A stretch of DNA of 64,000 bases from Papiliotrema nemorosa (taxonomy: Eukaryota > Basidiomycota > Tremellomycetes > Tremellales > Rhynchogastremaceae), in contig JASKOT010000011.1 in assembly GCA_032158125.1 (NCBI GenBank), positions 248,001 to 312,000 on the forward strand, in the 5' to 3' direction. This document shows positions 9,827-21,054 of the stretch, piece after piece. The stretch's first letter is position 1. Each line of letters opens with the position of its first letter. Below the pieces are notes generated by a model, which was given only the letters and a program-made list of their open reading frames with translations, had not been told where the DNA came from and made no database searches. Made by a program: the position numbers and the translations under genes.

Positions 9827-12383
9827 TTAGAGCAACAACAGACCCGCCTCCCAGCCAAGCTCCACCATCGTCTGCCTCCAACACACCCTGACCTGTGGAT
9901 GATACATCCTCCTCTTCTTCCACACTTCTTCCATGAGGGTCAATGCCGATTTGGTATTCCCAAACGCAGCTTCAGGTCCAAGTCGTTTGAGACAGTCTCT
10001 GAAGAAATCTTGCTGCTCGGCATTGTCGCAATGCGCACCGGTGATCGTGATGGGGAACACGAGTTTTCGGTAGATGTCAGGACGCGGGTACCGATCAGCA
10101 ATCTTTTTCAGAGCTGCTATCGCTTCTTTGACCGCTGCGGCGACCTCGGGCACTGTGGTTGTTAGCCACCTGGAGACTGGATGGTCGGGGCATTAGCTTA
10201 CCCTTGGGGAAAGGTCCATTGACGACCGTCGCGAGGTAGACTTGCGCCGCAGCATAATACACCTCGGCCATGAGATTCGCTTTGGTCCACTCATCTGGCG
10301 TGTTGATGGTCTCCCCTTCAATTTCTTCGATAGTGGCCGAAATTTCGCTTGCATTGCCATTACGCCAGGCTCTCTCGCTCAACAACTTTTCAATAGCTTC
10401 ACCTCGCTTGACCAGGGTCTTTTGGGACAAGCAACCCATCTCCTCTGCCCTATCTCGCCATTCAGATAGTGCAGTGATCTCTGCGATCGCCAGTAGCTAT
10501 TATCAGCACAAGATGCAAGCTCTGTACATCGCACTCACGGATGTGTTATCGCACCCCATGACCTCGAACATTGAGATGTACTGCTCCGGTGCCGATAGCC
10601 CGTTCATCCTGGACAGCAGCGTCCGATATGTGGGCAAAAGTCTCGTCCCCCGGTTGAGCGAAATGGACCCTATGACGTCGGTCGTGATCATGACCTCGAT
10701 TAATGGCCTGTACTGTTGCCAGGGTGTCTTCTTCCCCGTCGGCCTGAGAAATCAGCTACCGTCGATACGAGATCGCTCGACTGACCTGTACGACGAGTAC
10801 TCGCCTGTCAGATCGGGGGAGGCTGCCAGAGCAGCGAAAAGACACTTTTGTACCATTGCAATGACCTCTCTCCATTGACTCGACGTCCCGCCCATGAAGA
10901 GGTAGTATGATACTGCAAAGAGTGCAGGTACAATCACATCCTCTGACGCGAGATTCTCCGACGATATGAATCGTAGTCGATCGATGACATCTCGATGTGC
11001 CGTCCTGGCGATGATGGCGTCCGTGTCGCCCGTCACGTTTGTCGGGAAGGCCGTATGGTACGGTGTAAGGGGGACCTCGGTACCCAGCGTTCCATTGCGT
11101 TGAGATGATAGATGCAAGGCTGCAAGGGACGAGATGCTCGTCAAAACCTCCGATTTCTGAAATGCCAGCGGCGCGACCAGAGCGCCTATAGCCATCGACT
11201 TGCCCATTCGGAACTGCAGAGGCAGAACGACATTGAGATAATGATGAATGTAACCCATGCTGGATAACGCATTGTCCGGGACCGATGTTAGAGCGTTGAT
11301 CTCTGGCAGAGGCGGGAAGGGATCAGGCGAGAGGACAGTAGGAGACGGTTGGACAGAAGGAGGTCGACTGCTAAACAGCATCTTCCACATTTCGTCCAGA
11401 TCCGCATTGTCCGGGGCCGCGGGAGAATTGGTCGAGTCGCCAAGGGGTAGAGTGAGGTCCGGGAAGAAAGGCACATCGTTGAGCTGGGAGATGGTCGAGG
11501 TGGAGGTGTCGAATGAAGGGACAAGGGTAGTGATATCCCACATGTCTTGGGGGAGTGGTATCGCTTCGTGTGTCGGAGCGATAAGAGGTTGACCCAAGGG
11601 TTGTCCTAGAGATCCAGATGCGGTTCCACTGAAAGGATTCCCAGGCATAAACCCATTCAGACCTCCATTCGTCCACATAGTCTCTTGTGCGACTTGGCCC
11701 AAGGCGGCCAGAGTCGCAGCCGTATCCATCGACCCTCCCCGTTGACCCGTATCACTCTGAACAACTCCCCCTCGTCCTGACCCCGGATCATCTTCCTCAT
11801 CCGATCCATCATCATCGCTCTCACTAGCATCCACTTTCCCATTCGACGTCCTCCTTTGCTTTTTGGGCCTAGCAGCTCGTTGAGCAATTACCTTTTCCCG
11901 ACTACACATCAGCTCAGTCCTACATCTCCGGCGCTTCCCCTCTACATCAGCAGTAAGTCAACTCACATCTCATCCCTCATCCTCTTGAGATTCTTCTCAT
12001 CTTTCAGCCACTCGGGTCGTTTCTTTCCATAGCCCATGCACTGTATGCCCAACCTTGCACAGGTCTCACAAGCCGGTTTGGCTTCATCACACCGCTGTTT
12101 ATCAATTCGGCGCCTAAACGTCTACTCCGGGCCTACTCACTTTTTTACGCAGACGACATGTGATACAGCCCGTACGAGCTCTCACGGTTCGTTTGACAGT
12201 ATCCGCGCCGTCTTTCCGCGAGGACATCGCAGTGGAACCCCCTGCGACAGAATCGCCGGGAGAGCGGCGGGGTGGAGATGTGAATGATAGTGGGCTGGGC
12301 TGTCGTTGGGAAAAAGGCGAAGTACCAAACAGCCCCGTAAAGTCGACTAGAGATGATGGTCCTGATGAGCTCGACGATTGCAT
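9827..12383 (-). CDS. Zn2Cys6 transcription factor with fungal-specific TF domain
   Basis: Predicted nuclear DNA-binding regulator. The start ATG is at 12383. The zinc cluster is split by an intron after GCITCRLRKK and resumes with RCDEAKPACETCARLGIQC, giving the full C-x2-C-x6-C-x6-C-x2-C-x6-C pattern. A Lys/Arg-rich segment and an acidic stretch (SESDDDGSDEEDD) follow, then a long Ser/Thr/Pro-rich middle. The C-terminal half (SSMGYIHHYLNVVLPLQFR, ALFAVSYYLFMGGTSSQWRE, PWQQYRPLIEVMITTDV, EVYYAAAQVYLATVV) matches the fungal-specific TF domain of the PF11951 type, which ends close to the stop at 9827. The last exon ends VCWRQTMVELGWEAG. The target is unknown; adjacency to the lactonohydrolase and DUF6534 genes makes local regulation possible, but this is inference. 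Confidence 0.88.
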
Positions 12384-12647
12384 CGCTGCATGAAGTCAGG
12401 CTTGGGATGAGACGGAGATTGAGGAGAAATGTAGTAAACGATGTTGCTTCGGACTTGGATCGTCGGACACTTCGGGAATGCCATCGACGCTGTTTTCGCC
12501 ATTCAGACAGATGATATGTTCATAGCATATATGGTGCATGGCACATGCGGCACATCATCGCATCCGAGCTATACCTCACAAGCGAAATTCAATAGCTGTC
12601 CTACTCATCGTAGCCCGCCAATCGGCAAGTCCACATCTAGCTCTCTA

Positions 12648-15600
12648 TCATTTGAACAATTCGGCAATATCGTTTGCCTGAAACATCAGCCCGCCGCTCC
12701 CCTCGCTTTACGCACCTTTTGCTCCATCAATTGCTTTCTGCTCAATTTGGTCAAGGTCATGTTTGCAAGATTCTCCTTCTTTTTCTGAATCTTGTCCATG
12801 TTATTTTCAATCGAGTCTTTGATCATCAACCGCGTGGCGTAGACAGGTCGCTTTTGACCCATACGGTGCTAAATGATCAGTGGCCGTGACTGTGCGAAAT
12901 GGAAAACCTACAATTCGGTCGATAGCCTGTTGTTCCACCGCAGGGTTCCTACTCATTAGTCTGGCCTACAGCGACCAGAAGCGGACTCACCAGTATGGGT
13001 CAATCAAGTACGCCCGACAAGCTGAAGTCAAATTTAGACCGACTCCTCCGGCCCGTGTGGACACGAGAATCACCTCGACTCGCTTATTTGTCCTGAGCTG
13101 ATCCATGGCTTCTTGACGATCCGGCAAAGTCATCGTACCGTCAAGTCGGGTATACTTGATGTTGAGCACATCAAGCATGTCTCCGACTCTATCCAGCATG
13201 GTGGTCCACTGCGAGCTGCAAGGTCAGCCAAATTCTCTTGTAATTGGCAACACTTACAAGACGACAGACTTGATGGCAACCGGTGTGCCGTCCTTCTCCG
13301 TCTCTTCGGGCTCGACATCACCCTCGGTCATGGCGAATGCCTCGAAATTGGTAGAAAACGGGTTCCGCTTTGAATGTCGCAAGAGCTCGTCGTGTAGCCA
13401 TTTCATCTTGGTCGACAATTTCAAGGGCTCCCCTGCAGGTCTAATGTACTTCTTGCGCTTGATGGTGGTTGTCGGGATGGGCTCGAGCTCCTTGTCGTCC
13501 GCGCCAGGTGGCATGACCTCGGTGACATCGTCGGGTAACTTGAGCACCTTGCCACAAGCGCACTGTCGAGCAACCTTGGTCTTGGTCTTTTTGGCCGACC
13601 AATCTGCATAGACTGTACTTTTGAAGCACTTTGGGCCTGTTTGTCAGCGGGGTACAAGAGGAAGCGAGGCAACTTGCAATAGATGTGCTCGCATTTGGTC
13701 AGGATGGGCTTCCAGGGGATCTTTTTCTTCGCCTTGACATCTGCTGTCTCGGATTCCGGCTCTTCCACCCCTCCCAAACCGAGCGATGGAAAGTAATCAC
13801 CAATGTCGCCTCCACATTCATGACAGCATGCTCCAGATCCTTCCTTGAGGTACACCACCATCGATATAGCTCTAGCGGGGTTGAAGCCATGTTTTTCGAT
13901 ACCTTGTTTGGCGAGACCATACTCCATGACTGTCCCGTCAAAGTCCTCCTCGATGACGCCAGTATCGACAAGATCAATGTGATTGCAAGTCTGCCGCAAG
14001 ATGAGAATCTCATGCAGAACGTTTGCCATAGAGGTCGAACCCTTTTCACCACTCTCCTCCTTTTCCTTGAGGTCTTTGACCATGTCTCGACCCCTCTCCC
14101 GACGTTCCTCATAGACTGCTCGCTCATCGGGGTCCAGATCAAGCCACTGCTGTATCTCGTGCCGAGGAGGGAGCTCGAGAATCCTTTTTCCTCGTTCGTC
14201 TCTGGATTCTTTCGTTCGCCTGATCGAGCAACAACCCATGAGCAGCTGTAGTCGCGCCAGTCCTGTAGGGTCGCCGGTCTTACAAGGCGTATTGATCCAA
14301 GTGTTGAAGGCGTGTTTTTCTGCTACGGGGTAGAGCCGGAGGAAACGGAACAATGCCCAAACGTCTTCAATCTTGTTCTGAATGGGCGTACCAGTCACTG
14401 CCATTCGCCGGTCGGCTGCCAGATCGCATGCGGCTTGAGAGGCGATGGTCTTGGCGGTTTTGATGTAGCTAGAGGTGAGCTTGTAACTTTCATCGAGGAA
14501 TCCGACTCACTGTGCCTCGTCGAGAACGACACGAAACCAGTCCACCGCCTGAAGAGGACTGGTCTGCTCTTTGCCCGTCCCGCGACCCTTCTTTTTCCGC
14601 AATAGCGCGTCGCTGATTTCCATCGAGTTGATTTCTTTTTGCACTTCCGGTTTGACCTCTCCATGGACTGGAGGCGCGATATCATCATCTTCGCTACCGC
14701 CAGTGCTCAAAGGCGTCTCGTCTCCCGCCGTTACAGGACCACCCTGCTTGCTGAATTCCAAGGCCAAAGTGTTGTAACTCGTGATAACGACATCAAAGTC
14801 GGCGAGAAAGGTTGGATCCATCCGACGCATGGCACCATGGTAGATATACACCTTGAGCGTCTCGAAATCATTATCTTGGACCTTTGCCGATTTGACAAGA
14901 TCCCGATTGGGTGGTGCGCTGGCCCCACCATAGACTTCAATCTTGCCGTCCCAATGCGCCTGGATCTGTTCCTGCCAGTTGGAGATGGTAGACATGGGAC
15001 ACACGAGCAATGTCGCCTTGCTGCGCTTGACTATCCGTGATCGTCGTGCTGCAGAAACGTCTTGCATCCTGTCGTGCTTGCGTTTCTTGGACGACTCGGC
15101 TTCGGTATCGGGCATCCCATACACTTTGGTCTTCATTTCGGCAACATCTGGACCTTCGGGCTCAGAGACGGGTTCCTCGATCGATTCCAGCGGTGTGTCT
15201 GCCCATCTTCGGGCTTCCAGTCGCGTTGCAACGATGAGGGAGATGATTGACAACGTTTTTCCGAGACCCATCTGAGAGTCAGTGGGACTTTATGGACCGA
15301 CTCACATCATCGGCAAGGATCGCACCCTTGCTTTCAGCAGGCTTGTGTTTGCCTCTGACTTCTTCCCCTGTGATTTTATTCTTCCACCCTTTGATGCGCC
15401 CCTTTTCGTCTTCCCGGCTCTCCCACAAGGAGTAATGCGAGTCCTTCTTCGCCTTGGGTTTTTCGGCAGACTTCTGTTCGTCTTCACCCTCACTCTCCAA
15501 GTCTGCCTTCTTGCCCTTCCCTTGTAATTTCTTCTTCCGCTTCTCCTCCATCCGCTGAAACTTGTACTTGGCTTCCTTTAACGATGGCTTGTCTTGTTCC

Positions 15601-16951
15601 CTCTCCAGAAGGAAGGTCAGAGCTTTCCGTTGGTGACGAAACAGAGCGGTCTTGATCATTGTGCCTTCAGGTCAGCTTTAGCAGAGCAGAGAGAAGAATT
15701 TGAGCGTACCGGGTATACTCTCCTCTAATTCACCACCTTTCTCCATGGTCTTGAACACCTCGTCTACCTGCTGTCTCTGTATTTCAATCTGCTTCGACTT
15801 GTCCTGTTGAAATGCGCTGAACTGGAATTGGGTAGCGGCATTATACTGCAGTCGATGATAGTGATCAATCGCTGCTCTGGCTTCTGGTGTCGCGTGAACA
15901 GGATGATATGGCGGGTTTTCCGAATGACGAGATGGGTCGTATGGAGGATTAGGGGGTTCGAGAAAGACTTGACTATGCAGGAGGTTGGTGCCAAGGTAAG
16001 AGATGTTGGTAGTAAGGGTGAAGAAAAGGACATTGAGCTTGATTTCGAATTGATGCTGCATGTCAGCTGTAGACGCCTCGTATTGCTCACGCCATCGGGT
16101 TGCAGACGCTGAGCCCATCCTTCCAAACGCAATAGCCCTCGCATCATGTGAGGTATCAGCCGGTCCGCCAAACTGCTGTCGAGATCTCCAATGTAGCAGC
16201 TCTGATGTGCTACACGATCAGCAAAGCCCCCGTGACAAGACTCACGAGTCAAGACCTGTATGCATGGCTTGGAGACTGCTGTCCAGGGCTCACCCAGTGT
16301 CCTTCCCTTTGTATTTGGTGTTCTCAGCTAATCTCGTCAGCCTGTATCATGGGTCTCGTTGGGCTGACTCACCTTCAATTTGACCCTCAGCAGCTCCGAC
16401 CCCATATACTGCAGCACTGTGAACCTCTCCTTGGATCCAGGTGGAGGTGAAGCACCGATCACAGCAGCGGGCGAAGGGTACAGCATGATGGCTCGAGATC
16501 GCACCGCCCCGATGCAGACAGTACTCTTGGGTTGTGTAGGTGGAGGAGAAGGTATCCTGACTTGAGTCAAGTCTATCGCCGTTTCCATCGTGTGACCTCC
16601 ATATATGGTCGATCGAGTGGAACCGTTCAGAGTAGGAAGAGGTTGACTTGACCCTGTCACTTGCACCTCGGGATCGGTCGTGGCGGCAGTCATCGCTGAA
16701 TGAGAAGATGGTGATTGAAAAGAAGGGGTGTGGCTTCTGTTTGGCGGTCCATGCGGCCTGTTTGGTGTTGTCGGGAGGGCTGATGAAGAGGTCATAGCGT
16801 TGGGAGAACGGGGCACTTGAGGATTGCTCGAGTGGGAAGTAGCTCCTCGCAGCCCAGTCGCAGCCACATCCACCTCATCCTCGTCTAATGTCAGATCGAT
16901 AGGCGTCGAGGAGATGACATGTCGAGAGGGTCCTGCAACGGGCGAGGTCAT
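12648..16951 (-). CDS. SNF2-family ATPase, Rad5/HLTF-like, with RING-like insert
   Basis: Predicted DNA translocase of the Rad5/Rad16/HLTF branch, likely in post-replication repair or chromatin work in the nucleus. The start at 16951 is followed by a Ser/Pro-rich N terminus and a possible HIRAN-like segment (VCIGAVRSRAIMLYPS to ELLRVKLK). Helicase motifs in order: ADDMGLGKT (I, split by an intron), LLVCPMSTISNWQ (Ia), RVVLDEAQ (II), VTGTPIQNKIEDVWALFRFL (III), STRAGGVGLNLT (V) and AVEQQAIDRIHRMGQ (VI). Between the lobes lies a Cys/His cluster (ACCHEC, TKCEHIYC, CACGK) at the usual RING position. The protein ends IAELFK at the TGA at 12648. About ten introns. The RING spacing is unusual. An exact orthology call (Rad5, Rad16 or HLTF) needs a tree. 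Confidence 0.85.
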
Positions 16952-17516
16952 TCTGCGTCGAGGTCGCCCTGCCCAGCCTCCTCCGCCGTGTATCTACACC
17001 TTTTCTGCCCCCTTCTCGCGATCCACGATTACTAGCAAGACCACAAGCTCGATATATCTGTACTCGTCGATCGCGATGCAATGTGAACAAAGAGAGTGAT
17101 GGTCAAGCCGACGATGCGAAATGTAGGCAAAGGCTCATGAAAGGGTGTGTCCGAGGTGGACGCGAAAATCGGGCACATCCTGCTGACTAAGCAGCCTCGA
17201 CCGAGAGACACACCTCAACATCCCTCTCATGCCTGGGTCCACGCAGGGAGATCTCCTCATGGATGCGAGGCTCTGCCGTGTCGTCCAAAATGCAATGCCG
17301 CCGACAAATGGGGGAATGGCAGCAGCTCTTCGGCTGTTATGCAGCAGCCGCTCTAGGTCGCTTACCTCACCTACCTGCGAGAGTCAGGCGGCAGACGGCA
17401 GGAAAAGAACGGTTCCCGGTTGGCTACTGCTCATGACAAAAGCTCAGTGCAGTGCATGTCCATAAGATGGCATCAGCTAAAAATGCTGGTGCCTTGTCCC
17501 TAAGAGCCCTGTGGAC
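16952..17516. other. Intergenic, SNF2 gene promoter side
   Basis: This gap of 565 bases lies between the SNF2 gene start and the end of the next minus-strand gene. It contains short unconnected reading frames only. No RNA gene or repeat was seen. Confidence 0.5.
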
Positions 17517-18350
17517 TTACCGCCCACGGTCCTGGACGTCCTGTTCTTGGGCCGGTCGGATTGAGTGGGCGTTGGAGCCAGTCTCCGTGACATCAACGAT
17601 CGTGAGCATCTCCGAGGAACCGATCTGGTCGATTTCTTCTTGAGCCTTCTTGTTACCGTTGCTCATGTAGTGGAAACCGTGTCTTTTCCTTTCCAGGTCG
17701 GTGCAGACAGAAGACACGAAACCGTCAGCAGAGCACTCGGTGTATCCACTAAAACCTGCAAGCCAGAAACGGGTTTGACTTCCAGGATGACTCTGCTGGT
17801 ACTTCGCTTCGTTGGAGAATCGGTCCCAGCCTTTCACTTCTTGCGATGTGGATTGGATTTCTGGCCCTCTCCGCTTAGGGTCGATGACAGACAAGATTTC
17901 AAACTCCCCGGGTGACACTCCAAGACTATAGAGTTCCTTCTTGAGGTCATCTCTCAGCTTTTGAGAGCCTGACAGGTAGGCAGCGCCAGTAAGCTGGGTA
18001 TTTGGATGTTCTTGGGGTCTTGGATGAGACTTGAGGCTCTCGAGAGCCCTCTGGACCAGTTCATGAGTAAGAACAGGGCGATCTCTAGTCGTGTCAAGGG
18101 CGAAGCAGGCAGAGAGGATGTCGGGCTTGGTATCGTCAAGCGCGACAGCCAAATACTCGCGATAGTTGTCGACTGTGTGAAAGTACTGGCCACTGTCTTC
18201 GCTTGTGTAGTTGGCTTGCTCAGTCTGGGTGCTGAGAAGCGGCAAATATGGTCCATGACCATGGCGATGGATAGCCGAGAGATAAGATCGGAGGTCTCGC
18301 AAAGATTTCTTGATCGCAGAAGAGTCGTGAAAAGCTGCAGCATTCGGCAT
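17517..18350 (-). CDS. Unrecognised 277-residue protein
   Basis: One uninterrupted frame starts at an ATG at 18350 (MPNAAAFHDSSAIKKSLRDL) and ends at 17517, possibly with an unseen extra exon at the 3' end. It is soluble and mixed alpha/beta in character, with no signal peptide or TM segment. Distinct stretches are DNYREYLAVALDDTKPDILS, SGSQKLRDDLKKELYSLG and RFWLAGFSGYTECSADGFV. I recognise no domain. Being 277 codons long without an intron is uncommon in this window, where most genes have introns every 150-400 bases. It is the first of three consecutive unknown minus-strand genes. Confidence 0.6.
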   Translation of the reverse strand: MPNAAAFHDSSAIKKSLRDLRSYLSAIHRHGHGPYLPLLSTQTEQANYTSEDSGQYFHTVDNYREYLAVALDDTKPDILSACFALDTTRDRPVLTHELVQRALESLKSHPRPQEHPNTQLTGAAYLSGSQKLRDDLKKELYSLGVSPGEFEILSVIDPKRRGPEIQSTSQEVKGWDRFSNEAKYQQSHPGSQTRFWLAGFSGYTECSADGFVSSVCTDLERKRHGFHYMSNGNKKAQEEIDQIGSSEMLTIVDVTETGSNAHSIRPAQEQDVQDRGR

Positions 18351-18986
18351 GATTGCTCGCGTCTGTGTGTGGAATCGTCAGCTGAGATCGTTTACAAAAG
18401 CAAGAAAAGTAAGGTGATAAAGAGAAGATGTTCAAGCAGTGCTCAAGTGAATATAGCGCGCTGGTGAAAGCAAGTGCAGAAACATATTTACAAAGGTATG
18501 AGCTCGCGAGTTCTGGACTCAAACGCGATCGATATCAGGACATCGTATGCGGAGAGACAGTGAAAGGAGAGGACCGCAATCAAGTGGTTTCACCAGGGTT
18601 TCCGCAGCGTTTCGTGATTTGCATGACCGTCGCTATGTAGAACCATTTGCTTGCCTGTGTCATATGCTTCGCCACAGTAACATGCACGTGTGTGTGTATG
18701 TGTCTGCAGACATCCCGACCCTGGAAGATTAGTAATTAGACACCTTATTGTGAAAGTCGGATATGTATGTACTGTACATGAGCATGTGTCCATTATAGTC
18801 GGCCGACAACTATTCGTTTCAATCCGTGCAATACCTGCATATGTCTCATATCGCCGTCAAGGATGTTCATTGTATACCACGAGCCGCCTATGTGCACTAC
18901 CGTCAAAAGCCATTATACCCGTCCCGGTCGCTCTCTCAGCGCCACCAATTGCAGACCCAGACGGTACGTCACGCTTCGTGGACCGC
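18351..18986. other. Intergenic between two unknown genes
   Basis: This gap of 636 bases includes a short GT-rich run near 18689-18706. Only small overlapping reading frames occur. Nothing is supported as a gene. Confidence 0.5.
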
Positions 18987-19532
18987 CTACGTTCCAAGCA
19001 GACGATAGGTGTCGCTGAGGACGCCTTCGGTACCTCTCCATCCTGGCTCAACGTTGAAGGTCTGTTTCGTCACGTCTGGATTTCCTCGAGTGGCACTATT
19101 GATCACCCACGACTGTACCTCTTTGACCTCTACATCGGATGCGCCAATCATCTGGAAATACTCGCTCAGAGCATAGCCAGCCCAAACGGACACTGTATGC
19201 AGCTCTTCCTCATCAGGAGTCTTGCCCCACGCTGTTGAGCCCACTGTCTGTTTCTTGAGGACCGTGGCGATGGAAGACTTCATCTTCTCTAGGTTGAATC
19301 TCTCTCGATTACTGAGTGCAGAGTCATAAGCAAGCGTGAGCTCGAAGACAGGCTCGCTGTCCTTTGTCTCGTGCGTCAACACATATGCGCATCTAGGTTG
19401 AGTAATACTCGGATCTTGCGCTTTTGAATTCTTCCAGAGGCGAGAACCGGGAAGGACCGACAGTATCGCTGCGAACCGCCTTGTAGGCGATGACTTAGGA
19501 GGTACCAGAGTAAGCTCCTCGTCGTCTGACAT
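18987..19532 (-). CDS. Unrecognised 181-residue protein
   Basis: The frame begins at an ATG at 19532 (MSDDEELTLVPPKSSPTRRF) and runs without an intron to 18987. The acidic start is followed by a basic patch, then FELTLAYDSALSNRERFNLE, a probable helix, and SVWAGYALSEYFQMIGASDV. No TM segment or signal peptide. No family is recognised. It resembles its neighbour at 17517-18350 in being intronless and soluble, but I see no clear sequence similarity between them. Confidence 0.55.
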   Translation of the reverse strand: MSDDEELTLVPPKSSPTRRFAAILSVLPGSRLWKNSKAQDPSITQPRCAYVLTHETKDSEPVFELTLAYDSALSNRERFNLEKMKSSIATVLKKQTVGSTAWGKTPDEEELHTVSVWAGYALSEYFQMIGASDVEVKEVQSWVINSATRGNPDVTKQTFNVEPGWRGTEGVLSDTYRLLGT

Positions 19533-19811
19533 ATCGGTACGACTCGATGGAGGAAAGTAAGGTGGAGAAATATGGGTCAAAGGGGGGGAGCAATCCTGGC
19601 GTCCTGCCTCTCTTATACTCAGCGCACTAGGCTACGTAGCTACAATATCGTCCCCACTCTCCCCGTTCGAACTCAGACTTTGTTCAGCTGATAAGTTTCA
19701 GAGACTTGTAGATGCGGAGAACGATCTTTGTGCCAGGAGGCTCACTCAAAGGTGAGCACGTACAAATATGTCAGCATTGAAAGGATGTCCGATCATCTCG
19801 GCAAGGCAATC

Positions 19812-21037
19812 TCATATGTACACATCATGGGGAGGAATGTGTAGATGTGCGAGTAGCAATCGAGAAGGGATATTGGGGACATCTCGCACATCCCGCTTCT
19901 CGTGAGATCCGCGCAGAAGACTGCATAATATGCCTTTGCTAGGACGCTTCTTGATACTTGTGATCTCATCGCACAGGTTCTGAATTAGATACACGAGCTC
20001 AGGTGTTTCTCGCACCGCAAGCCTTGGATGGACACTACCCTTTCACATCAGGTTTGAACTTCATGACTCGGCGCATCCTTGCTGATCCGACCTCATCTGC
20101 ATGATCGCCCCATCCATTGACTTTACTAACCCGCAAAGTGTCAGGGAGGCTGCTAAGGTATCGATGGATTTCCCAAGAGCAGTTTTGAGCGAATGTCCGT
20201 CTCTGTAAATATAGCCCTTTCTTAGTAAGGGTTTCACCGACGAATTTGACGTTACTCCTAATTGCAGCTTGCAGTAGGCGGAAACTAAAGTTGCACCTTT
20301 GTAAAGGTCCTCACTGCACAACACCAGCGTGTAAATGTCTCCAACGCCACCTCCATACTCCAGGCGTTCTGTTATGAATTGGTGCCACCAGTCGAAGGAT
20401 CTGTGCGCGACGTCTCCGAATGCTCATCTTCCTTCATCATGGGCTGCTCTTCCTACGTCTCCTCTTGACCCTTGATCCTGGTCAAGCCAATCAGCCTCTT
20501 GGGACCCCGACTGAAGCCGGAATCTTTTCTTGCTTAGGATCTAGAAGACAGTCTCGACAGCATAGTGAGAACGACAGTACCGTGTCAGAGAAAAGGATAA
20601 TTGGCGAGGAAGAATGGGAAAGCCCTCGGCTGACAGTGCAACACATGACTGCTTTGCGTATCCCAAAGGATCGGTATCCTTTCACCTTGTCGAACCCCGC
20701 TTCATGAGAAGCTCATGGAAGCTATGATAGGTCATAAACGCCACGTTGGCGAAGAGCGTTTCAGATTCGCCCAAAGCGAGATTCCAAGAGCCTGAGAGGC
20801 CGAGCATGAGGACTTCAAGCAGCAGAAAATGGCTAGGTAATGAGTCTTGAATGTTCTTCCCGAGCGATGGTGTGGCTGTAGGTACAGTACATGCAGCACT
20901 AGGGCGAGAATAATGAGGATAGCAGGCAAGCGCTGACGATCGATGTTCCTGAGTTTGTTTTCGATGTCCACTTCGATTTTCTGGTGTTTCAAGTCGACTC
21001 TCACCCTCACACCTCGACAGATCTCTTTCTTGGACAT
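19812..21037 (-). pseudogene. Possible multi-exon membrane protein gene, maybe broken
   Basis: No family is recognised; the model is reconstructed from frame and splice sites. An ATG at 21037 gives MSKKEICRGVRVRV, a coiled stretch with QKIEVDIENKLRN, and a TM segment LPAILIILALVLHV. A GT-AG intron at about 20836-20888 then joins HFLLLEVLMLGLSGSWNLAL and MTYHSFHELLMK. Further downstream an open segment reads SFDWWHQFITERLEYGGG, DIYTLVLCSEDLYKGATL and KPLLRKGYIYRDGHSLK, then splices to VRETPELVYLIQNLCDEI and stops at 19812. Between these halves the continuous frame is interrupted by one TGA at 20424-20426 for which I found no fitting intron. Either an exon border is missed or the gene is decayed. 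It starts head to head with the XPG-fold gene, 17 bases apart. Confidence 0.4.
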
Positions 21038-21054
21038 TTGGAGAGCCCGAAAAA

